A stretch of DNA of 64,000 bases, from positions 3,943,634 to 4,007,633 of the forward strand of contig NC_135562.1 in NCBI RefSeq assembly GCF_964340395.1, read 5' to 3'. Of the stretch, positions 12,756 to 24,664 are shown piece by piece. Below the pieces are notes generated by a model. It was not told the DNA's origin. It was given only the letters and a program-made list of their open reading frames with translations, and did not search any database. The stretch comes from Glandiceps talaboti (taxonomy: Eukaryota > Hemichordata > Enteropneusta > Spengelidae). The translations under genes and the position numbers were made by a program. Numbering within the stretch: position 1 is the stretch's first letter; every line of letters begins with the position of its first letter.

Positions 12756-15114
12756 TGAGTGTGTAAGTGTTCATCTTTATAATGATATGCCCTCGAATTC
12801 GAAGTTGAACCTATAATAGTGCTCACCTTACCCTCCTTTTATTGTACCCGAAAGTATATATGTATATATTTTATGTATACACGAGAGATTACGTTTATCT
12901 ATATCTAACATTTAGAATATTTCAGAATTATATATCCTCGTAGTCAGGTCCAACATCAAACCTCAAAGGGAAGCATCACTATCCACGCCGTTAACATGGT
13001 CTCTGCGATAAATCATTCGGGTCAAAGGGGAGGGGTCAGCTTCGACATCGACGTCGCTAGTATGTGCGGTTGCCTGCAGTAAAAATATGGTGTAGCATTG
13101 TAGTGTTAAATTCAGCACACGTTCATTTCATTTCCTGTTCGCTATGAAGCTGCTTGATAGCGAAGTCGTTGTTAATTTTCCTAGCGATACATAAAATAGG
13201 GGTAAGTATATATACCACAATGTGTTTTAGATGATAGTTCTGTTTTTACTAATTCATAACAGAAAGTAAATTCATCGCGTACTGTCAGGGAGCACCTTTG
13301 CTTTGTAATCCGACCTCGACCTCGATAACCATTGATGAAACGATAGTATTATGGTTTCGTTGTGGATACCAGTCTGATACGAATAAATGTTAATTTTCCC
13401 AAAATTTCACATATTAACCAGGGCTTTTCCGAGACACAATGCAACTATTGATACCCGTGCAATGATGCATTGTTAGTTATGCCGCTTATTGAACACGAAG
13501 GCGTTATGTTGACTGTCGTTGATTTAGTGAATAGGGAGGTTTAGTTCGCAAATAAAAAAACGACACAAAAGGTTTGCACTAACTAGACATGTGTGTCTGC
13601 CTATCTGCATTTGTCCTAGAAAAATGAACTGCTTCAATTCAGAGCACCATATAATTATAATCTCTATACCTAGAGATCGATATGATGTTCCAAGTAGCTA
13701 GATCATTATATTATGGCGTTGTTCAAGGACGTGTTGTCAAGGCAACAGTCAGTCGTGTTCATAGCTAGATTTAGGTGTTAAACTTCACGACACAATGGCA
13801 TGATGACGTCATTATTTTGTCAACAAAGATTTGATAATCATCCATTTTAATCATATGGATAATAACTGTGATAGAATGTTATTAAAATCACGCAATTATT
13901 ATCTTTGAAATATGTCAGAACAATTAGCTCTTTTATAGGATTTATGAATTTTCCTTTTCCGCTCAGTTCGTGACAAAGATTAATATATTATCTTATTGTC
14001 AGTCAAACTGACATGACATCGATCGGTCGAAACACGTAAATTCATGGATCTGTGAGCACAGAACAAAGCCATCTCTATGGAAGTCACTGTACTGGTTCAG
14101 TTCATTTGGTATCAACAAGGGTGACTCGAAGGTCAGTTTAAGAGATATAGCAAAATGTACAAATGTAGACAAGAGAAGGAGAAGCTGGTCACGCTTGGCC
14201 CTCTTCGGAGTACAAAGGGGTCTGTCAGGACAGTTACTATATATTGAATTCTATTCTTTGTTTACTGTTGATTTATCGCACACATGTATATTGATGCAGT
14301 AGGGTTGTTTGAATTACATTATATTATGAACACGTTACCGTACCATTTTGCTCTATTGTGTTTACATGCTGAAATGGAAACCATGCGTGAACTCAAGTTG
14401 AAGATTACAACTCTAATTAAATACCCGAAGGTCACGAATTCGAATCATAATCAGAGTTTCTAGGTCGAAAATGCGAACATGCTCAATCATTTTGCTACTC
14501 AATTCAGAATTTACTGGTGGATATATGATGAGCGGTATCAGCTGTCCTCGGATCATGTTTCAATTTTACGATTAAGCTCCGAGTGAAGTTCTATTGTCTG
14601 GTTTAAGTGATATGTGATAACTTAATATATATGCTATTCGTCCATCCGAAACACTATATTGATATTGAATTTGTTTTCAATGGTAAAGCTTTCCAGAGAG
14701 CAATGAATTATATATTAATGCTATATGAATGAACTCATCTACGTCATTTGTAAAAGCATTGCAATCTAATTACCAACATGAACTAAATAAATATATTAGT
14801 AACAGGCAGGTGAATAGAATATCAAATTATGCATTCCCGGCAAATAATGTGTATTGTGATAACGTAAACAGAATTACACATGTCATCGAGCATTTTGTAA
14901 TGGGTGTGAGAGTCATACTGTTATACGGATATCAAAATACAATGACTAGGTGCTGTATACGATTTGTCATTATAAGGAAACTCAAAGTGGTGTAAATATG
15001 CATTGTCGTATTGCCACTAGCTTCTTTACGGCGGCCCTTAAAAGACGCCTCTCGCAAAGGATTTGTTATAGTTGCTTATTGTAAAAACTATATGCTGTGA
15101 CTTGAAAGAATACG
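12753..15114. other. Non-coding stretch upstream of the ENPP-like gene
   Basis: No supported exon. It should contain the promoter of the ENPP-like gene, but no distinctive element was identified. A TGACGTCA CRE-like site is near 13805. Confidence 0.35.
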
Positions 15115-15918
15115 ATGTTCACGATATCATCAACAATTATTGTCCCATTTTTTCAATGTTATGCTCTCTGTTTCTTACGAAATCGGGCAAGTTTATACAT
15201 TCATTCTCAACTGCAGTCTTTGTTGATGTTGATGGCGCCCAAAACCAGGGACGTATACGTATATGTTTATACGTCCCTGCCAAAACTTAGCTTAGTCATG
15301 AGTAGCGTTCTATTTATCTCGCCACTGGAGGCGCTGATCATTTACAAGAGAATGTCGAAGTTGGTGTTATGGAAATGTTATGATGTGGGGAAGACCTAGC
15401 AAATTAGCCTCAATTACTCATTAATTGTTGAGTAAGTGTTTCTACATCAGAGTATTTACCGCAACACAATGAATTATTTATTCCACGCAAATTCCTAAAG
15501 TTAATTTCTGAAACCGTTACAGGAAGCAAGGGATTATGACAAACTAATATTGGTTCTCCTCGATGGACTTCGGTACGACCTGTTTGGACAATCTTTCCCA
15601 ACTTTAGATCTTATAGCTCGGAATGGCGTAAAAGCAAACTACACGGTACCTCCCTTTCCAACTTTATCCATGCCATCTTCATACACAATAGCGACAGGTA
15701 AGTGACAGGTAAATTCATCTACCATACTAACGGTACTAACGGCTTTATGTTTGTGGCATGAAACACACACCAATGCAACGAATATGCGGGACTATACCAT
15801 AACAATGGATTGCGTGTGTGTGTGTGTATGTGTGTCTGTGCCTGTGTGTGTGTCTGTGTCTGTGTCTGTGCCTGTGTGTGTGTGTGTGTGTGTGTCTGTC
15901 TGTCTGTCTGTCTGTCTA

Positions 15919-15976
<58 letters not shown>

Positions 15977-16226
15977 GTCAGTTTAAGATTTGTCCGTAGT
16001 ACAGTGCTCGATACGTCTGCACGCAGAGCGGAGTATATGTTGAGGGTAGAAGAAAATCAAGTCGGGTTTTTCGTCTCTACAAGCCTGTTTCGTGAGTAAA
16101 TCACTCGTCAGGAGATGCTGATGTACTCCAGCATCTCCTGACGAGTGATTTACTCACGAAAAACTGATAAACTCAGTATACGTAAAATGTCTAGTGCAGG
16201 AGTAAACAGTGCTCAATACATATATG

Positions 16227-16315
<89 letters not shown>

Positions 16316-18113
16316 CCTCCTAATATTCTAACAGTGAGCGTAAAACCATATCATGAACGGAAGAGCTCATGTACTGTTGTAGTAGTACAATTTGAAAATG
16401 GAAAATACTCTGAATGCTTCTCAGTCTTCTAATCTTCTCAATCTCGATTATGAACAGCGCCACTTACGGCGATCAGTATGAATTAAATCATGTTAAATCG
16501 TTGCACATTTTCGTAGCATACAGTCACGGTTATTCATAATTCGGAGCACATGTTATAACGCACTTTTTGATCAACTTTTAAACAGTATATTTACCCACAT
16601 TGTCAGTTTAATGCAGGAATTACACGGGGTGACGTGAGAAAAATACATATTAGCATGTGAACAAAATGACTAAGAACAGAACAAAATACCTATTCAACGG
16701 ACCCGGCTACTTCATTTTTTCATCAAATGTTGATGGGCAATATATCTTCGTGTGGTCGCAAATGTCAGTGAAAAGGCTGCTGGACCATGATACGCAATTT
16801 GTTTCAAAAGTTATAGTTTTAGTTAAAGTTTTATGATATCTATATACAGTGCTTGGCTTTGATGATGTAGACAAGAGTGGATTGTGCGACAACTAAGCTG
16901 TTGTATATTCAACGAGCACTAAGAAAACGAGTCGAGCAGAATTTACGACAATGGGCAGGGGAGAAAATGAGGAGAAATCGGTTGGTTCATCAGAATTCCG
17001 ATAGGCTGAAAGGGGAACTTAAAATAAAACATCCTTTACACGTATTTGACAAACTTCAGAAACTATTTGAAAATGTGTTGACAGTAAATCCTGCACGTTC
17101 CCGAACTGTTTTACATATCCTTGTAAGTCAAAAATGAAATAAAAGTCGACCTACCTACCCAAAGTGTTGGGCTAGGTTGCTTTATTTTTTGTCGGGCCTA
17201 TTGAATTATTTGTAAAGATAATGACAAAATCATGTCATTACGACATCGTATCTTTCCGCCCTCGTCGGCCTCAGTCTTGGTCGAGTAAAGCCCGACACAG
17301 CATATCTTCTTGTGGCAAAAGTTCCTTGGACCACAGATAAGGCAGTCTGTGCGTAGATGTTGTAACTACCATCGATGAGAATATGCTTACTTCGACTTTA
17401 TAATAATCTGTGTTTCATTCCGTAGGTTTGCATGTTGAAAGCCACGGCGTAGTACACAATCGTTTTTACGATAAGGAGAGTGGTGCTGTATCTACGTTTC
17501 TACAATCAACCTTTAGATGTGATTGGTTTGACTCTGGCGCTGAACCGATATGGGTGACGGCACAGAAACAGGGTCTAAAAGCAGGGACGCACATGTACTA
17601 TGGTGGGTCGTGTCCTATCCAGGGAGTGCGCCCTTTACGGAATGAACACCATGAAGAATGGAAATGGTACAACTTAACTTTCAATGAACGAGTTGATGAC
17701 GTCATGAAATGGCTGACAGTAGATGAGCTTGATTTGGTGATGTTATCTTATAACCAGATCGATACCTGGGGACACGATAATGGTCTGTCGTCTGCTGCGA
17801 CCATAGATAAAATGCGGGAAGTGGATAAAGGGATTCAGTATTTGCTAGATAAACTCAGAGATCACGGTTTAGACGCAAGTACCAATATCATAATTACCAG
17901 TGATCACGGGATGGAACCAACTGGAGACGCTGTTGGTATTTTGGGATATTTGGAAGAATGGTGGCTTAAACTGTATGTCCCGGATGTTGCTCCTTTTGCA
18001 GTACTATCACCAACTGATGAATACGCTCACGAGGTTTGCAAATCTCTGAATAGTATTTTTCCAGTATTTTGTTTCACCAAAAAGAAATGAAAGTCCATCG
18101 TGTGTATATCGTA

Positions 18114-18150
<37 letters not shown>

Positions 18151-18153
18151 GCC

Positions 18154-18246
<93 letters not shown>

Positions 18247-19989
18247 ATGTATGTATGTATGTATGTATGTATGTATGTATGTTATCAAAGCAGTGTGAGG
18301 AATAACTTGAAACACGACATCTGTGCAAATGAAGAATGTCTATTTGACGTGTTTTTGCTAATCTTTACGATAGGTACAGTTATACTAGTTATTATTATTA
18401 TTATGTCAACTTTCCCAGGTGGACAGACGACTAAAAGACACTCCTGGTGATATTCTCACTGTATACAAGAAGGAAGATTTACCTGAACGCTTTCACTACA
18501 AGAATAACGACAATGTGTTAGATATAGTACTTTTATCTAATCCAAATACTGTCCTCCAACTGGTAAGTTTTGCCAGATAAGCGTTACTTACAATAATAAC
18601 AAACGTCGTACACATGTTAGCTTTTTGCAATGTATTGAGTTACAAACACAGACTTAGTAAGTGTTGTTTCAAATTGATTTTTGAAGTAGGAAGCCATGAT
18701 GACATTGTTTTATCAATATTAATTGAAACTCCAAATTAAATACCAAATCCTCGTCCATATATGGTCACTTTAATTTACCCGCTTTGAGAGATATCATAAA
18801 TGAATACCACGTGACGTGAATATCATCAGTAGGTATTTAGTTATGATCAGCCAATCACTGAGGGTAATACTTTCTGATTGGTGAAATCTCCATTGTAATT
18901 GATATAATCTTCAATACAATTCAACACAACACGGTGGTATATAAGATGGTTGATTGCGACTGTTTCTAGTATCACTATACCGATTTTAGTTTAAAGAGTG
19001 TGTTCGCAGGACAGAGTCCATATCAGCGAAGATAATAAGATGTTATTCCCCAATATGTTTCGTTTAGGAAAAGAAAATTCGAGTAACCTAAGGGGCTTTG
19101 TCACCACGAGTCGCTAGACGAGTAGTGACAATCCTTAGGTCACGAGTATTTTCCGTCTAAATGAAAAATATTGGAGAATAACATAATTAATGGCAATTTT
19201 AACAGCAGAACCAGTGACGTAAAACGACCTGGGTATATATTCCATATTTTTAGAGTTCAACTTGCATGTATGTATGTTTGTACGTGCATGGTATAATAAG
19301 CTAGTATTTTTTATATATTTGGCTTAATTCACAGATACCTGGCGCTCAACCGGATTACGCTACTGATGGTTTTGATCCTGATTACATAAACATGAGAACA
19401 ATTTTCTACGCCACTGGTCCCAGTTTCAAGAAAGGATATGTCAAGGATTCCTTTGAGTCGGTAGGTTTAAGTAACCCCGGAGACATGCTGGCTATCTGGT
19501 ATCTGTAAACGTGAAGGACTAACGCCACTAAACTATTTCCGCTATCCTGAATGATATTTCTATTTTTTTTTAAATTTTCCTTCTTCCTTCCAAGTCTACT
19601 CTGATACTCCAGTTATGCTGGTCGCGAATGGCATTCTGTCATAGAACGTGATTGGTCGAATACATAATTAGACATCGCGGTATCGATCGGTACATTTGCG
19701 ACTAAAGAGTCGATGCAAACAGTACATTTTTTTCCAACTTAATGCGTCCATTTTATATATTTAAACAAAATTCTTATTTTTTTTCTCATTTTTATATATA
19801 TTTCAGATTCATATCTATGAACTGATGTGTAGATTGCTTGGTCTTGATCCAGCTCCAAATAATGGTTCTTTTGAAGAAGTCAAAGATGTACTCCAAGGAC
19901 ATTTTGTTTCCAAAGGGAACACTAATACTATATCTATTTCCATGGCAACTGTAATGCTCACTTTTGTCATTAGTACATTGTATAGATAG
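15115..19989 (+). CDS. ENPP: ENPP6-like ectonucleotide pyrophosphatase/phosphodiesterase, 6 exons
   Basis: Exons are 15115-15186 (tentative signal peptide, GC donor), 15523-15697, 17426-18033, 18419-18562, 19335-19460 and 19807-19989. Phases agree throughout and give 435 aa, close to the usual length of small ENPPs. The family hydrolyses phosphodiester bonds outside the cell with two zinc ions. Visible ligands are D38 (LLDG), D195 and H199 (QIDTWGH), and D242-H243 (SDHGM). The nucleophile position in PTLSMPS is Ser73, as in ENPP6 choline phosphodiesterase, where most ENPPs have Thr. MYYGGSC and GVRP also resemble ENPP6. The C-terminus is a hydrophobic segment ending LYR with no cytoplasmic tail, so GPI anchoring is likely. 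The usual His of the HGYDN motif is Asp344 (TDGFD). The donor of exon 3 is ambiguous: 18033 gives the best family alignment, 18063 is also in phase. Exon 1 is the least certain. Confidence 0.88.
15809..15972. repeat. (GT)n/(CTGT)n/(TA)n compound array
   Basis: It lies in the ENPP-like intron 2. The terminal (TA)n part is the tail of the hammerhead element at 15973-16115 (minus strand). Confidence 0.97.
15973..16160 (-). mobile_element. Hammerhead-bearing short element with microsatellite tail, copy A
   Basis: On the minus strand the order is hammerhead (16115-16074), a tail of about 100 bp, then (TA)n. The tail matches the copy at 50072-50179 at more than nine bases in ten by eye. At its head lies an inverted partial copy (16125-16160), giving a near-perfect palindrome over 16089-16160. 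(AT)n lies on both outer sides. No reverse transcriptase is present, so this is a non-autonomous or truncated element. Confidence 0.7.
16074..16115 (-). ncRNA. Hammerhead ribozyme (minimal type I), HHR-2
   Basis: Minus strand: UCUC, CUGACGA, stem II GUGA/UCAC with loop UUUAC, GAA, stem III ACA/UGU with loop GGCU, A17, then GAGA. GAGA pairs with the opening UCUC. Every conserved core position is satisfied, and predicted cleavage follows A17 (between 16078 and 16077). The sequence differs completely in the stems from HHR-1, yet it makes the same fold. Confidence 0.8.
16227..16311. repeat. (AT)n microsatellite
   Basis: Pure AT array on the head side of the hammerhead element, in ENPP-like intron 2. 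Confidence 0.97.
18112..18282. repeat. (CTGT)n/(ATGT)n array in ENPP-like intron 3
   Basis: Begins about 80 bp after exon 3. The array explains the long open frames seen here on both strands. Confidence 0.97.
19041..19183. mobile_element. 143-bp palindromic element, copy A (ENPP-like intron 4)
   Basis: The outer arms TGTTATTCCCCAATAT and its near-complement ATATTGGAGAATAACA enclose further inverted segments (ACCTAAGG/CCTTAGGT, TGTCACCACGAG). The termini match those of the palindrome at 61928-62064 (TGTTATT..CCAAATA). This suggests a mobile palindromic family. Confidence 0.6.
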
Positions 19990-20343
19990 GATGAATTACA
20001 GGTATAAAGTCATTCTAAATACAACTTTTCTTTTTAATGGCTCATCAACTTTTGTATTATTAATAGTTATTTTTCGTTGAAGCATATCCAATTAGCGCCC
20101 AAACTTTATAATGAAATGAATTGCGATATTCGTTTGATGTATGCACACACATTTTATATACTCGTTTTGGAAGTTATGAAGTTTTGAAAAGTATACGGAC
20201 GTACCTGAGACAATTATTAAACCGCAGACTCTAGGAGCAATACTCTTAAATTTATTGATTTTTATAAAGCTGTATTAGCCAAAATACATACTGGCAATGT
20301 TTGTTGACATCGTGGAAGCAATAGAGTGTATGGGAAAGGACAT

Positions 20344-20405
<62 letters not shown>

Positions 20406-21528
20406 TGACTGACTGACTGACTGACTGACTGACTGACTGACTGACTGGAAAAAGAGACAAAAACAAAGGCAACAAACACCCAGACATGGACACACCAGTA
20501 GCAAAATAGACAGGCAATAAAGAGTAGTTGAATGTAATCTTTACCTATGCATAAAACCAGAATTGACGGTAAACTGAAATACTAAAATGAAAATATCACA
20601 ATCCATACACAATAAAGTAACCTTGAAAATAAACTTATATTGTTTGACCGTGAATAGTATGAATGGGCGTCTACGATTTCACAGCTTTGTTTGAATGAAT
20701 GCCGAATACGTCTACTGTAAATGCATAGACAATGTACCGATTTCCATTCAGGGGTTGGGATTACGTGAGAGCACAGACCAAAGACCCTACACGTGAAGGG
20801 TCTATGCACAAACAAGCATCCTTGTCTCTGTGGTAACAGGGCACACTATCAAAGTTGTTATTTGGGTTTATTTATTTATTATAATTCGTTTATTTATGAT
20901 GTATTTTAAAAAAACAAACTGAAATGTTGTGTGATCGCAAATCTTTACTGATTGCATGGCATGATGACACAAGTTGTTGACATGGTTATAAAAGTAATAA
21001 AACGTAAACCTGGTCATTGACCCCATACACCCTACACGTGACCTTAGTACATTATTATTCATGTATTCTATGCCCATTATGCAACAGTGTACCACTGAAA
21101 AATAGAGTGAGGAAAAGTTTCAAATTGGTGTTTCCTGGCAACCGAGCAAAACTTATGTGAGATCTGAGATCATGAAATAAATCTCCAGAACCCAGTTTAT
21201 GAAAGTACTTTTACTCGTCAGGAGTGCGTTCCTCTCTAAAGATTTAATTTAAATATCAGACAAACTTATCAGACATGCACACCTTCCAGCCTTCTGCTTT
21301 GAATATGAATGTCTCTGTAAGCCATTCTGATCACAAGAAGAAATATCACGTGGTCCAATCAATCTATCTGACAGCCAAATATATACTAAAAGCATAGAGT
21401 CTATAACCTTACTAAGGAAAACCTTAATTATCGGGGATACCGCGGAACATATACAGCAACGTACAGCGCCCTTCTGGTGACAAATTGCCACACTCAACAC
21501 TGAACCGAAGTCTTCTCAAGTTCCAACT
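19990..21528. other. Intergenic region between ENPP-like and TMEM45-like genes
   Basis: Apart from the microsatellite at 20345-20446, no feature is supported. The last 200 bp contain the likely promoter of the TMEM45-like gene, with a TATA-like ATATATACTAAAAG near 21378. Confidence 0.35.
20345..20446. repeat. (CAGA)n-(CTGA)n microsatellite
   Basis: About 60 bp of CAGA followed by about 40 bp of CTGA. Confidence 0.97.
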
Positions 21529-22440
21529 ATGGAGACACATTTATCTCGAGGCACCTTCCGTGGTCATATATTACCTGGCACTCTCTTCATCATAACAGGA
21601 ATATGGTGGGCATTTCATGTGGTCAGATCTGTGGTTATTATCAACGAGAAAACTTCCCATCGTAACAAAGGAAACGGGTGCCAAACATCACGAATTATAC
21701 GGATGGTGGTGTTCAATAAACCATTGCAGACAGAAGGCATGTTTATTTTGTTTGGTTGTGTTTGTGGTATTGTAGGGGGCATTGCAGCTACTCACGGTCA
21801 AGTTATTATTGATGGAGAATTCGTACATGTTAGTGACTTGCACCATATTACAATGTATATGTTCTTTGGAGTAACCGGACTGATTGAAATATCAAGTCAT
21901 TACTGCATTACTTTGGCACCTAGACGGGAGAAGTTTTTTCTGTCCGTCTCCTTCGCAGTTGAAGGTTTCCTATTTTATCTACATGCACACTACAGTCCAC
22001 CGCCTGGAGTTGTATTAATACACAATCTACTGGTATTTGCCTGTTTTTCGTGCGCATTTTTCACTTTCCTTGAAATGCTACTACCAAGGGAACAGTTTTT
22101 ACCTCTATTGAGAGTCGGTTTTACTCTACTACAAGGATGCTGGTTCTATCAGATTGCGTTTACTTTATTCAATCCCTTTGGTCAACCTTGGGATATGGAA
22201 TCCAAATCTAACATCTTTGTTCTGGCCATGATTTTTACTTGGTATGCACTCGGCATCATCATATTTCTTGGTGGGTTTTACTGTGCAACAGTGAAATACT
22301 ACCACTCCCGATCGAGAATCGCAGGATACGCAGAAGGCAACGGCAGCGATCGTCATGGCAATCTAACACAATGCATTGGAAGTGACCCAGAGTCAGTGAA
22401 ACTTCTGGACGACATATATGCCGTCAAATTAGAAGAGTGA
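21529..22440 (+). CDS. TMEM45-like (DUF716) multi-pass membrane protein, intronless
   Basis: 303 aa in a single open frame. Family marks are GHILPG near residue 12, LHHITMYMFFGVTG near 104, EGFLFYLHAH near 145 and LQGCWFYQIAF near 201, which match the TMEM45A/B (DUF716) pattern. About seven hydrophobic segments are visible: about 14-36, 70-88, 104-124, 136-152, 162-184, 192-214 and 227-255. A polar cytoplasmic C-terminal tail of about 45 residues follows. The length is slightly above the usual 275 aa. The first ATG of the frame was chosen because GHxLPG normally lies within the first 15 residues. The molecular function of the family is poorly defined. Lack of introns suggests an old retrocopy or a naturally intronless lineage, but the frame is intact. 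Confidence 0.93.
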   Translation: METHLSRGTFRGHILPGTLFIITGIWWAFHVVRSVVIINEKTSHRNKGNGCQTSRIIRMVVFNKPLQTEGMFILFGCVCGIVGGIAATHGQVIIDGEFVHVSDLHHITMYMFFGVTGLIEISSHYCITLAPRREKFFLSVSFAVEGFLFYLHAHYSPPPGVVLIHNLLVFACFSCAFFTFLEMLLPREQFLPLLRVGFTLLQGCWFYQIAFTLFNPFGQPWDMESKSNIFVLAMIFTWYALGIIIFLGGFYCATVKYYHSRSRIAGYAEGNGSDRHGNLTQCIGSDPESVKLLDDIYAVKLEE

Positions 22441-23630
22441 CTTTAAACATGAACAAACTGTATATCCCGAGATCTCTCTATGTTTAGACAGAAATGTTGT
22501 CTAACTGTTATTAAAGTATGTGCTGTTTCAACAATATGCATTTTTAATAGTCATCTCGTCACAAAGTTTAAAAAAAAAACAAAAAAAAAAACGTTTTTGA
22601 ATTGTATTTCTAATTGTACTGGGTCGAGATCCGTGGTCACCACACTTGTACCAATGCCATGGTAACTATTAATGACAAGTCTCGTCACTGTAAAAATCAT
22701 AAATGATGCTTTCGCTGACAAATATGGTATCACATGTGTTGAAAGATAGGTGTGGTGCAGGTATATAATCTTTAGATCTTACAATTATTTTGCAAATAGT
22801 GAAATTAAACTCACCACTTCTTCTCATTCTACATCTGTAACTTGTATTTATAGTGATGTCATATTATATTTCAACCATCATTTCGTCAATGTGGCGTAGA
22901 AAGCCAAATGAAACTTGTGAACGTATAGATTGTTTTCCATGTTGTAGTTTGCTTGGGGAGCTGGTCGTTGACAGAAACAAAATAAAAGACAAAAACAAAA
23001 AGTATGACATCTGATGCTGTCTCTGCTTGCTAATTTCAAGACGTGTGTGAACGTGGTTTTTCTCAGTGAAACAGACAAAGACTGACTATCGTAGCTGATT
23101 AAACACATTCACACTCAGCACTCTACCCATTCACCATCACATTACACTCTGTTGACGTTTCGTATACGTAGTTTGTTCTTACTCTTGTCATGTAAATCAG
23201 TGGGAGTAAAGGGAAGCATAGTCCGGCGGTCAGGATATATGAAGGACAGACTTCAAGGAACAGCAACAGTACCAGTGAAAGGTGATAATACCGATGTAGT
23301 GCTTGTTTCAGCTTACCAATTCAACAGACCAACTCGACTGTTTCACCGAAGCCTTAACTATTAACGTGATTTTTTTGCTCGTGTCCCCTTTGACTTCAAA
23401 CGTCGGGCTTACAACAAAAAAGACAATATTCGGGGATGTTTTATCTTATATGTTCTGATTATGGGTTAAAAATCCTAAAAATCCTTAAATTCCACGGTTT
23501 GAAGTGTGCGCGTCGACGCCAATTACTGATGTCAAAACAGTACCGATTTCAAGATGACAACACATCACACGTCAAGCACCATCGTAAAGGCAGACCATGT
23601 TGCTTATCAGGGTACTAGTACTAAGGCTGG
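22441..23630. other. 3' flank of TMEM45-like gene, no further gene seen
   Basis: AT-rich, with short open frames lacking family resemblance. AATAAA occurs near 22979. Confidence 0.35.
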
Positions 23631-23760
23631 GGTCAGGATTTACGGTAGGGGGGCCTGGGGAGAAATGAAGGGGGCATGAAAAAAAAATGAGAGTTCAAAG
23701 GGGGGCTGCGAAAAATATGATGCTCTGAAAGGGACCCCGAAATATTTTGCTCATGATTTG
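23631..23760 (+). repeat. G-rich dispersed repeat (inverted partner at 24665-24850)
   Basis: Contains TTTACGGTAGGGGGGCCTGG and GGGGGCTGCGAAAAATATGA. A related sequence occurs in inverse orientation 1 kb downstream (CACCGTAAATG at its end). The two could be arms of a larger element or independent insertions. Confidence 0.5.
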
Positions 23761-23896
23761 AACCAAACCAAATTAAACATCAGGCCTGCAGTGGTCGTTT
23801 AATTAGTACAAAAATTGTCTAGCGACTTCGCCGCAATACTTTTAAAAACTAGATTCAATAATGTATCTGCGAATGTATCTGTGTATGCCTTCCTCT

Positions 23897-23970
23897 GTCT
23901 GTCTGTCTGTCTGACTGACTGACTGTCTGTCTGTCTGTTTGTCTGACTGACTGTATCTCTCTTTCTAGTC

Positions 23971-24023
<53 letters not shown>

Positions 24024-24055
24024 ATCTCTTTCTAGTCTCTGCCTGTATCCCTCCC

Positions 24056-24113
<58 letters not shown>

Positions 24114-24121
24114 CTCTCTCT
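23897..24121. repeat. (CTGT)n-(CT)n compound array
   Basis: Pyrimidine-rich tetra- and dinucleotide repeats. They underlie a stop-free minus-strand frame. Confidence 0.97.
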
Positions 24122-24664
24122 GGAGATTTTTTGAACGTTCAAACTTGAACTTCAGGAGCAGTCGTTTACTTTCAATTTTGTACTTTTCAAAATTGTAAAC
24201 TTCATTTAACATTTAATTATGAGGCAGTCAATAGCCAAGCGAATGCGTGTGTCTGACAATTTAAAATATCTCTGTATAAGTTAAAGTGTAGGTAATATAG
24301 CCATAGAGTTGCATAATTATGTATTGACTCGAGTAAGATTGGGGTATTCAAAGCCAATTTTCAAGTACTCAATGGCTTTCGATAATGTGACTGTATGATT
24401 TGACATTTTATGCTATTAAATGGCCTCCTACATGTCCTTATTTTTTAAAGTGCTTACTGTGGGAGGGGACGTCCCCCTCCTACATCTCCCTACTAGCTAT
24501 TATGGGGATGCTGTTCCTGCCCAGAATCAAGATTGAAAGAGAAAACCCTGCTAGCTAAGTATCTCCAAGTATAGGTTACAGCCCAATGCGAGACCTTTTT
24601 CGCAAAGCCCACATATATTTGTAAAGAAATCTTTCATTGTTATGTATGGACGCTAAAGGTGATT

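Noticed and set aside
16877-17137. 86-codon plus-strand frame inside ENPP-like intron 2
   Set aside because: Arg/Lys-rich and open, but no family resemblance; it is followed by repeat-like sequence. Possibly a transposon remnant, not supportable.
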